Below, in pieces: positions 55,363 to 64,000 of a stretch of 64,000 nt of DNA (position 1 is the stretch's first letter; every line of letters starts with the position of its first letter). Under the pieces are notes generated by a model. It did no database searches. It was not told the DNA's origin and saw only the letters and a list, made by a program, of their open reading frames with translations. A program made the position numbers and the translations under genes. This DNA is from Odontesthes bonariensis (taxonomy: Eukaryota; Chordata; Actinopteri; Atheriniformes; Atherinopsidae): assembly GCF_027942865.1 (NCBI RefSeq), contig NC_134527.1, forward strand, positions 525,536 through 589,535, read 5' to 3'.

Positions 55363-58300
55363 TCAGTTAAATCTGGGTTTTAAGTTAAATCGAGGCTTGA
55401 AAAAGGCAGGTCGTTTGGGGCGAGCGGGACGTGGTGGCTTAATGTAAATGCGATGGGGAGGTCCAGAGAATGCAGGGTAGGGTGGCCTGGAAAACTGGGG
55501 CTTAGGAGGTCCAGAGAAGGGATGCTTTGGTGGCCTGGAGAACACAGGCTTGGGACGCTGTGGGCTGGGGTTAATGGGGTGGACTGGCTTGTGATAAGAA
55601 GGAAGTGGCAACCTATGATGAATGGGTGAAACCGGCTTGAGATAAGAGGTAGGTGGCGGCCTGGGTTTGGGGGGGGAAAGTGGCTTGTGATGAGAGGGAA
55701 ATATGGGCCTAGGGACGGTGGGACGAACTGGTTTGTGATGAGAGGGAAATAGGGGCCTAGGTTTGGGGGGGAATACTGGCTTGTGATGAGAGGGAAATAG
55801 GGGCCTAGGGACGGTGGGACGAACTGGTTTGTGATGAGAGGGAAATATGGGCCTAGGGACGGTGGGACGAACTGGTTTGTGATGAGAGGGAAATAGGGGC
55901 CTAGGGATGGTGGGACAAAGTGGTTTGTGATGAGAGGGAAATATGGGCCTAGGGATGGTGGGATGAACTGGCTTGTGATGAGAGGCAGGTGTTGGCCTAG
56001 GTTTGGGGGGGCAAACTGGCTTGTGATGAGAAGGAAATATGGGTCTAGGTTTGGGGGGGCATACTGGCTTGTGATGAGAGGGAAATAGGGGCCTAGGGAT
56101 GGTGGGACAAACTGGCTTGTGATGAGAGGGAAATAGGGGCCTAGGGATGGTGGGACAAAGTGGTTTGTGATGAGAGGGAAATATGGGCCTAGGGATGGTG
56201 GGATGAACTGGTTTGTGATGAGAGGCAGGTGTTGGCCTAGGTTTGGGGGGGCAAACTGGCTTGTGATGAGAAGGAAATATGGGTCTAGGTTTGGGGGGGC
56301 ATACTGGCTTGTGATGAGAGGGAAATAGGGGCCTAGGGATGGTGGGACAAACTGGTTTGTGATGAGAGGGAAATAGGGGCCTAGGGATGGTGGGATGAAC
56401 TGGTTTGTGATGAGAGGGAAATAGGGGCCTAGGGATGGTGGGATGAACTGGTTTGTGATGAGAGGGAAATAGGGGCCTAGGGATGGTGGGACAAACTGGC
56501 TTGTGATGAGAGGGAAATAGGGGCCTAGGGATGGTGGGACAAAGTGGTTTGTGATGAGAGGGAAATATGGGCCTAGGGATGGTGGGATGAACTGGTTTGT
56601 GATGAGAGGCAGGTGTTGGCCTAGGTTTGGGGGGGCAAACTGGCTTGTGATGAGAAGGAAATATGGGTCTAGGTTTGGGGGGGCATACTGGCTTGTGATG
56701 AGAGGGAAATAGGGGCCTAGGGATGGTGGGACAAACTGGTTTGTGATGAGAGGGAAATAGGGGCCTAGGGATGGTGGGATGAACTGGTTTGTGATGAGAG
56801 GGAAATAGGGGCCTAGGGATGGTGGGACAAACTGGCTTGTGATGAGAGGGAAATAGGGGCCTAGGGATGGTGGGATGAACTGGTTTGTGATGAGAGGGAA
56901 ATAGGGGCCTAGGGATGGTGGGACGAACTGGTTTGTGATGAGAGGGAAATAGGGGCCTAGGAATGGTGGGACGAACTGGCTTGTGATGAGAGGGAAATAG
57001 GGGCCTAGGGATGGTGGGACGAACTGGTTTGTGATGAGAGGGAAATAGGGGCCTAGGGATGGTGGGACGAACTGGTTTGTGATGAGAGGGAAATATGGGC
57101 CTAGGGATGGTGGGACGAACTGGTTTGTGATGAGAGGGAAATATGGGCCTAGGGATGGTGGGATGAACTGGTTTGTGATGAGAGGGAAATATGGGCCTAG
57201 GGATGGTGGGATGAACTGGTTTGTGATGAGAGGGAAATAGGGGCCTAGGGATGGTGGGACGAACTGGTTTGTGATGAGAGGGAAATAGGGGCCTAGGGAT
57301 GGTGGGACGAACTGGTTTGTGATGAGAGGGAAATATGGGCCTAGGGATGGTGGGATGAACTGGTTTGTGATGAGAGGGAGGTGGGGGCCTAGGGATGGTG
57401 GGACAAACTGGCTTGTGATGAGAGGGAAATATGGGCCTAGGGATGGTGGGACTAACTGGTTTGTGATGAGAGGGAAATATGGGCCTAGGGATGGTGGGAC
57501 AAACTGGCTTGTGATGAGAGGGAGGTGGGGGCCTAGAGATGGTGGGAACAGGTGCATTTGTAGTTGTGAAGGAGTGAGTGGTCATAGTGTAACCATCAGT
57601 GGATACAGTTTGTGCAGCTGTAGGGGTAGTTGGATTGTCATTGGTGGTGGTAGGAGAAGGGATGATGGTTGGAGCACAAGTGATGCTTGTTGTAATGTCA
57701 CTTATGATGGTGGTTGGCAATGTTGGGGTTGCCAGAGTGTCAGGGATGGTAGTCAGATTTTCAGTGGTGCTGGTTGATGGGTCTCTGGCCGAGGTGGAGG
57801 AAGGTATGGTGGGAGTTGCTGTAGCTGTAACTCCATCATTTGTGCAGGAGGTTGAAGTGGCAGTGGCAGTTGCAGTCATACAAACTGGCTTGTGATGAGA
57901 GGTAGGTGATGGACTGGGTTTGGGGGGACAACTTGGCTTGTGATGAGAGGTAGGTGATGGACTGGGTTTGGGAGGACAACTTGGCTTGTGATGAGAGGTA
58001 GGTGATGGCAATGTTGGGGTTGCCAGAGTGTCAGTGGTAAACGCCATAGCATTAGTGGTAGTGATGGGGACTCTGGTGGTTATCAAATGTTCATTTGTGC
58101 TGCTGGGAATATCAGAGGTGGTAGTTGAAGCATCAGTGGCCACAGCGGAGGGAGGTATGTTGAAGCCTGTGGATGTAGGTGGAGTGTCAGTTATGGTGGA
58201 AGCTTTTTTGGAGGTTGGAGCTGTAGTCGTTGTCAGAGCATCAACGGTAGTTGGTGCAATGTTAGTGGGAGCTGGGGCTTCAGAGGTTGAGATAGCAACT

Positions 58301-61300
58301 GGGGATGTTGCCTGAGGATAAGTGTTTGTAGTTTGGCCACTTGTGGGTGTCAAAGAGTCCTCTGTGGCAATCAGATTATCATTTGTACGTGATAAAGTGT
58401 AAGAGGTGGAAGAAGGTATTTCAGAGCCTGGGGTGGTGATTAGAGCTTCAGTGGTGGTGACTGAGGCTGAGGGAGTAGGTGGACTGCCAGTGGTCCTTGC
58501 CAGAGCATCCGTTTTGGCTATGGAATAAGTTATAATAATTGCTTGAGCATCAGTAATTGCAGAAGAAGATCTTGTAAGGGTGTCAGGGATGATAGTCAGA
58601 TTTTCAGTGGTGCTGGTTGATGGGTCTCTGGTCGAGGTGGAGGAAGGTATGGTGGGAGTTGCTGTAGCTGTAACTCCATCATTGGTGAAGGAGGTTGAAG
58701 TGGCAGTGGCAGTTGCAGTCATACGAACTGGCTTGTGATGAGAGGTAGGTGATGGCAATGTTGGGGTTGCCAGAGTGTCAGTGGTAAACGCCATAGCATT
58801 AGTGGTAGTGATGGGGACTCTGGTGGTTATCAAATGTTCATTTGTGCTGCTGGGAATATCAGAGGTGGTAGTTGAAGCATCAGTGGCCACAGCGGAGGGA
58901 GGTATGTTGAAGCCTGTGGATGTAGGTGGAGTGTCAGTTATGGTGGAAGCTTTTTTGGAGGTTGGAGCTGTAGTCGTTGTCAGAGCATCAACGGTAGTTG
59001 GTGCAATGTTAGTGGGAGCTGGAGCTTCAGAGGTTGAGATAGCAACTGGGGATGTTGCCTGAGGATAAGTGTTTGTAGTTTGGCCACTTGTGGGTGTCAA
59101 AGAGTCCTCTGTGGCAATCAGATTATCATTTGTACGTGATAAAGTGTAAGAGGTGGAAGAAGGTATTCCAGAGCCTGGGGTGGTGATTAGAGCTTCAGTG
59201 GTGGTGACTGAGGCTGAGGGAGTAGGTGGACTGCCAGTGGTCCTTGCCAGAGCATCCGTTTTGGCTATGGAATCAGTTATAGTAATTGCTTGAGCATCAG
59301 TAATTGCAGAAGAAGATCTTGTCAGAGTGTGAGGGATGGTAGTCAGATTTTCAGTGGTGCTGGTTGATGGGTCTCTGGCCGAGGTGGAGGAAGGTATGGT
59401 GGGAGTTGCTGTAGCTGTAACTCCATCATTGGTGAAGGAGGTTGAAGTGGCAGTGGCAGTTGCAGTCATACGAACTGGCTTGTGATGAGAGGTAGGTGAT
59501 GGCAATGTTGGGGTTGCCAGAGTGTCAGTGGTAAACGCCATAGCATTAGTGGTAGTGATGGGGACTCTGGTGGTTATCAAATGTTCATTTGTGCTGCTGG
59601 GAATATCAGAGGTGGTAGTTGAAGCATCAGTGGCCACAGCGGAGGGAGGTATGTTGAAGCCTGTGGATGTAGGTGGAGTGTCAGTTATGGTGGAAGCTTT
59701 TTTGGAGGTTGGAGCTGTAGTCGTTGCCAGAGCATCAACGGTAGTTGGGGCAATGTTAGTGGGAGCTGGGGCTTCAGAGGTTGAGATAGCAACTGGGGAT
59801 GTTGCCTGAGGATAAGTGTTTGTAGTTGGGCCACTTGTGGACCTCAAAGAGTCCTCTGTGGCAATCAGATTATCATTTGTACGTGATAAAGTGTAAGAGG
59901 TGGAAGAAGGTATTCCGGAGCCTGGGGTGGTGATTAGAGCTTCAGTGGTGGTGACTGAGGCTGAGGGAGTAGGTGGACTGCCAGTGGTCCTTGCCAGAGC
60001 ATCCGTTTTGGCTATGGAATCAGTTATAGTAATTGCTTGAGCATCAGTAATTGCAGAAGAAGATCTTGTCAGAGTGTGAGGGATGGTAGTCAGATTTTCA
60101 GTGGTGCTGGTTGATGGGTCTCTGGCCGAGGTGGAGGAAGGTATGGTGGGAGTTGCTGTAGCTGTAACTCCATCATTCGTGCACGAGGTTGAAGTGGCAG
60201 TGGCAGTTGCAGTCATACGAACTGGCTTGTGATGAGAGGTAGGTGATGGCAATGTTGGGGTTGCCAGAGTGTCAGTGGTAAACGCCATAGCATTAGTGGT
60301 AGTGATGGGGACTCTGGTGGTTATCAAATGTTCATTTGTGCTGCTGGGAATATCAGAGGTGGTAGTTGAAGCATCAGTGGCCACAGCGGAGGGAGGTATG
60401 TTGAAGCCTGTGGATGTAGGTGGAGTGTCAGTTATGGTGGAAGCTTTTTTGGAGGTTGGAGCTGTAGTCGTTGCCAGAGCATCAACGGTAGTTGGTGCAA
60501 TGTTAGTGGGAGCTGGGGCTTCAGAGGTTGAGATAGCAACTGGGGATGTTGCCTGAGGATAAGTGTTTGTAGTTGGGCCACTTGTGGACCTCAAAGAGTC
60601 CTCTGTGGCAATCAGATTATCATTTGTACGTGATAAAGTGTAAGAGGTGGAAGAAGGTATTCCGGAGCCTGGGGTGGTGATTAGAGCTTCAGTGGTGGTG
60701 ACTGAGGCTGAGGGAGTAGGTGGACTGCCAGTGGTCCTTGCCAGAGCATCCGTTTTGGCTATGGAATCAGTTATAGTAATTGCTTGAGCATCAGTAATTG
60801 CAGAAGAAGATCTTGTCAGAGTGTGAGGGATTGTAGTCAGAATTTCAGTGGTGCTGGTTGATGGGTCTCTGGCCGAGGTGGAGGAAGGTACGGTGGGAGT
60901 TGCTGTAGGTGTAACTCCATCATTGGTGAAGGAGGTTGAAGTGGCAGTGGCAGTTGCAGTCATTGTACTCGGGCTGTTACTTGTAACAGTTGTATCCTCA
61001 CTGGGTTTGAATGGGCGGTCCATTTCTCCCAGATCTTTTCGGCGACGGTCCTTTCCACTTCCTTCTGCTGCACTGGAACAAGCTGCCAGCATCATGGACA
61101 TCTCCCCGGTGGATTCAAAATAAATTATTTCAAAGATGGAATCCTGCAAAACATTCAGTTAATAGCTTTTCCTTCAATGTTTTACAATTTGCATTTTGTT
61201 TCTCAGTGTCCTTACCGTGCCCATTGTTGTAGGTATATGCACAATCACTGCACTTGGAGTTTTCATGGTGAGTATCCTCCCATCTAAGGTTTCTTTACCC

Positions 61301-62140
61301 TGAGCTTTCACCCTCTGCAGTTTGGTTCCCAGAGGCAGTTCCACTGTGATATCGGTGGTTCTGCAGCTCACGAGTGCAGGACCTAGATGCTCTGATGTGG
61401 CAGGATTCTCACAGCTGACCACAGCCGACATGAGTGTCTGCATCAGGTGGTCAAAGTACTGCAGAGTCAGCCGGTGAGATAATGTTCCATTAGAAATCTG
61501 AAAAGAAAACAACAATGTTAGCAGGGTTAGGGATGGGAATTGATAAAATTTTTACGATTCCAATTCCATTTTCGATTCTGCTTAACGATTCGGTTCTTTG
61601 TCGGTTCCCTTATCGATTCTCATTTGGAGAAAAAGGACAACAAACCGGTCGATTAGCATCAACTTTGTTTAGTTTAGAAGTAACACGAGTCATGACCTCA
61701 CAAACCCAACAACGGTGAGGTCCACATTGGTCTATCCTGGCCTGGGTAATTTAACTCTTCCTGCTCTGGTGAAAGGAGAAGCTGGAGGTAGAGGTGAACT
61801 GGGGGTAGTACCACCAGCCTCTGGCTCTGAGCCAGTCAGGCTCTGTCTCTCATGATTTCATCTAAATGTAATGCCTGAGAAGGCATTCATTTAACCTAAT
61901 TTCATTTAAATATGTGTTCTTTACTCATGTGTCTATGTTGTGTTTAGTGTTCAGAGATCGTTCCACCTTTACCTGCGATGTCATGTGGCAGCTGGTGTAA
62001 GGAAGCTCCAGCAGCAGCCACGGCTTTGAGGTCCGAACAGAACCGCCACATCTGTCCGGCAGCAGCAACAACCTCCGTCCGTCTGCAGAGATCAGCACCA
62101 AACACCTTTTTGAACCTGGACTATAAGACCAACATACATG
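55363..62140 (-). CDS. Mucin-like secreted protein with cysteine-containing, possibly ZP-N-like, N-terminal region (partial)
   Basis: I do not recognise an exact orthologue. Three minus-strand exons join in phase 0: 62140-61973 (56 aa), 61497-61216 (94 aa) and 61143-55363 (1926 aa plus stop); the 5' end and any signal peptide lie further upstream. Exons 1-2 give CLVLISADGRRLLLLPDRCG, WLLLELPYTSCHM, LTLQYFDHLM, VVSCENP and ALVSCRTTDITVELPLGTKL; the cysteine spacing and hydrophobic strands resemble the ZP-N fold of egg-coat proteins, which is inference. The region closes in exon 3 with FEIIYFESTGEMSMMLAACS. Then come four 249-aa Ser/Thr/Ala-rich modules (period exactly 747 bp), a partial fifth, about 37 Pro-rich 17-aa units (PTIPRPLFPSHHKPVRP type) and a basic tail RPKRPAFFKPRFNLKPRFN. 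Dense O-glycosylation and an extracellular, possibly egg-envelope or mucosal, role are likely but unproven. Confidence 0.75.
55640..57560 (-). repeat. 51-bp coding repeat (17-aa proline-rich units)
   Basis: About 37 units in the large exon encode variants of PTIPRPLFPSHHKPVRP (CPPKPRP, TPASHHKP and so on). A larger block of about 310 bp is duplicated two to three times (55990-56280, 56230-56520, 56590-56880), showing segmental spread. A second frame on the same strand is also open (55380-57557) only because of the repeat. Confidence 0.92.
58000..60990 (-). repeat. Four tandem 747-bp coding modules
   Basis: Each module encodes 249 residues starting MTATATATSTS and ending SPTSHHKPVR. Matching points recur at 58028, 58775, 59522 and 60269, exactly 747 bp apart. 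The modules differ at only a handful of positions, so they were duplicated or homogenised recently. Confidence 0.95.
61529..61898 (+). mobile_element. Truncated copy of the agggatgggaat MITE
   Basis: Nearly identical to 11887-12258 in ugcg intron 1 and then diverges; the right terminal repeat is missing. It lies in the intron between the first two recognised exons of the mucin-like gene, 30 bp from the 61497 acceptor. Confidence 0.85.
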
Positions 62141-62282
62141 CTGAAAAAAACAAATAATAACTCTGTGAATCTGCTACATCTGAAAATGCAAACAGAGACG
62201 TGTGTACTGTCACAACATCTCAAACCTTTACAAAGGTCGCAAACAAAAGATAACATGTAGAAACTTCACTGAATGTAAACAC

Positions 62283-62628
62283 AGGGCCTTCAGTTATCAG
62301 GCCCCTCTCTGTGGAACCAGCTGCCAGTTTGGGAGGCAGAGCCTTCAGTTATCAGGCCCCTCTCTGTGGAACCAGCTGCCAGTTTGGGAGGCAGAGCCTT
62401 CAGTTATCAGGCCCCTCTCTGTGGAACCAGCTGCCAGTTTGGGAGGCAGAGCCTTCAGTTATCAGGCCCCTCTCTACCTTTCAGATTAGGCTTAATACTT
62501 TCCTTTTTGATAAAGTTTATAGTTAGGGATGGCTCAGGTTTTAACAACAGATTGCACTGAAGACAAGTTTCAGTGCAATCTGTTGGTTTCCTTAGCTTGG
62601 AAACTGTTTTTGAATTGGCTCTCTATAT
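62283..62628 (+). mobile_element. L2 3' fragment with 55-bp array
   Basis: Four units of gccttcagttatcaggcccc then tctctgtggaaccagctgcc..., the fourth incomplete, followed by the L2 end (ttaatactttcctttttgat, cagtgcaatctgttggtttc). Same unit and same 55-bp period as 29428-29641. Confidence 0.88.
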
Positions 62629-64000
62629 AAACTTTATATAAACTTTATTACAGGCTCAAGGCCCACAGTGGAAACATTACAGTACATACATCATTAATAC
62701 AATACATTACACATTCATATATACATATACTAAAAAAGGGGAGCTAATGAAGGCACTCATACCAGTGTTCCCAGATCATAGACATGTACCTTACAGAGTT
62801 ACGACTAGGATCAACTAATTGTGCAATAAGTTCATTTGTTGCACGGTCAAGCCTGCTCATGAACTTAAAAGTAAGATTTCTCAGCAGTGCCATGAAAATA
62901 TTAAGACCTAGATTGCAGAATAAACCACTTGCTCTAGTACTCCTTGGTTTCTTTAGGAGAATCCTGAGACAGTCATTATAAGCTACCTTCAGTTTCAGCA
63001 GACTCTCCTTCTTGTATCTAACCCAGAGTGGAGCTGTATAAAGAGGGGAACAGTAAGTTCCAAACAGGTTAACTTTAACATCTGTAGTGCAGTGATGGAA
63101 TTTTCTAACCAGCATGTTAGCTTGGACATATAGCACTCTCCTCTGTCTGCTCATGTCAGCGTCATCCTCCAGCGGATCAGTTAGTATGTGCCCCAGGTAT
63201 TTTGTGACATTAGCTACTCCCAGCTGTTCTCCAGATAAATAGAAAGGAGGGAACTTAATTTTCAGATCATCCTTGGTTCTACAGATCATTACCACACTCT
63301 TTTTAGCATTATATTTAATATCAAACTCTAACCCATAGTCAGAACAGATATTGAGGAGCTGTTGGAACCCACTACTACTAGGAGATAGAATGGTAAGGTC
63401 ATCGGCATATAAGAAATGATTAATCGTCATATCACCAACCATACAACCTGTTTGACATGTCCCCAAATGTCTTGACAGGTCATCCATATAAACGTTGAAT
63501 AAGGCAGGAGATAAAATCCCCCCCTGCCTTACCCCGTTGCTGACATTGAAAGGTGTAGACAGGATGTTACCCCATGTCACCCGCACACTGTGATTGGAGT
63601 ACCAATAGGCTAAGATTCGTACCAGACTACTGGGGACTCCCCTTTGCTTAAGTTTATTGAACAATTTAAAATGATTGACACGATCAAAAGCTCTAGAGGC
63701 ATCAATAAATCCTAAAATTATAGTAGAGCCCTGACTCCTATATGCTTCTACAATCTCTTTCAGTGCATAGATACACTGGTCAGTGCTATGCATAGTTTTA
63801 AAACCAAACTGATTGTCAGTGGTAGTTATGCAGTCACTTATACGGTCCAGTATTAGACTTTCAAGAACTTTTGAGATGATGCTAGCAAGGGCTATAGGTC
63901 TATAATTATCAATACTACCAACCTTGCCAGCCTTATCTTTGATAACTGGGACAAGAATAACTCATGGAATGAGGCAGAATGCCATGACACACCGAAACCA
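62629..64000 (-). mobile_element. Non-LTR retrotransposon reverse transcriptase, 5' part outside window
   Basis: Open on the minus strand from about 63960 to 62744: DNYRPIALASIISKVLESLI, QFGFKTMHSTDQCIYALKEI, GFIDASRAFDRVNHFKLFNK, GVRQGGILSPALFNVYMDDL, HFLYADDLTILSP and a C-terminal half ending WEHWYECLH. The YADD catalytic motif is intact. An in-frame TGA near 63962 interrupts the upstream part. The 3' end is aataaagtttatataaag at 62629-62660, next to the L2 fragment. Clade not assigned with confidence (I/Jockey or Rex-like). Confidence 0.85.

Noticed and set aside
55380-57557. 725-codon second frame on the minus strand of the mucin-like exon
   Set aside because: The 51-bp unit keeps two frames open. 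The chosen frame joins upstream exons in phase and continues into the mucin modules; this one does not.
58028-60556. Four identical 95-codon plus-strand frames
   Set aside because: Antisense shadows of the 747-bp modules, rich in Val and Ala from reversed Thr/Ser codons.

Overview
The window looks like teleost fish nuclear DNA, probably from a spiny-rayed (acanthomorph) fish. It holds intron-split vertebrate genes with GT-AG junctions, fish-type L2, RTE-like and HERO-like LINEs, a tRNA-derived SINE and MITEs, and a very high load of minisatellites. I rebuilt the exon structures by hand. Four genes give proteins of the expected family length with every intron phase consistent. Species cannot be fixed from sequence alone.

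Layout: (1) 1.4-6.0 kb, mocs2 (+), a two-cistron gene whose MOCS2A and MOCS2B frames make the small and large subunits of molybdopterin synthase. (2) 6.3-10.2 kb, intergenic: two copies of an LTR-like repeat around a 2.5 kb telomere-like array. (3) 10.3-17.3 kb, ugcg (+), ceramide glucosyltransferase, 10 coding exons, 394 aa. (4) 17.4-32.9 kb, ptbp3 (-), a four-RRM splicing regulator, 13 coding exons found; one intron holds an L2 LINE that itself carries a 5'-truncated HERO/R2-like LINE. (5) 33-38.7 kb, GC-rich minisatellites with a second copy of the ptbp3 promoter/exon 1, then nested LINE fragments. (6) 38.8-52.9 kb, hsdl2 (+), a peroxisomal SDR plus SCP2-like protein, 11 exons, 418 aa. (7) 55.3-62.1 kb, the 3' part of a gene (-) for a cysteine-containing N-terminal region, possibly ZP-N-like, followed by one 5.8 kb exon of mucin and proline-rich repeats. 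(8) 62.3-64 kb, an L2 fragment and an RT-coding LINE (-) running off the window.

The order ugcg-ptbp3-hsdl2 matches the human 9q31-32 neighbourhood (there with SUSD1 between UGCG and PTBP3); mocs2 is not part of that human block. ugcg and ptbp3 are tail to tail, ptbp3 and hsdl2 are head to head. The genes share no pathway: cofactor synthesis, glycosphingolipid synthesis, RNA processing and peroxisomal lipid metabolism.

The most striking property is repeat expansion: roughly a third of the window is tandem arrays, nearly every long intron has its own, and several can be traced to a local source: a 3' splice site (hsdl2 intron 9), LINE coding sequence (hsdl2 intron 2, ptbp3 intron, 62.3 kb), or a MITE (mocs2 intron 1, hsdl2 intron 2). 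Some arrays multiply exact transcription-factor-like motifs at fixed spacing, notably 13 CACGTGAC boxes at 32 bp in ugcg intron 8 and about 11 AACCGGTT palindromes in hsdl2 intron 4.
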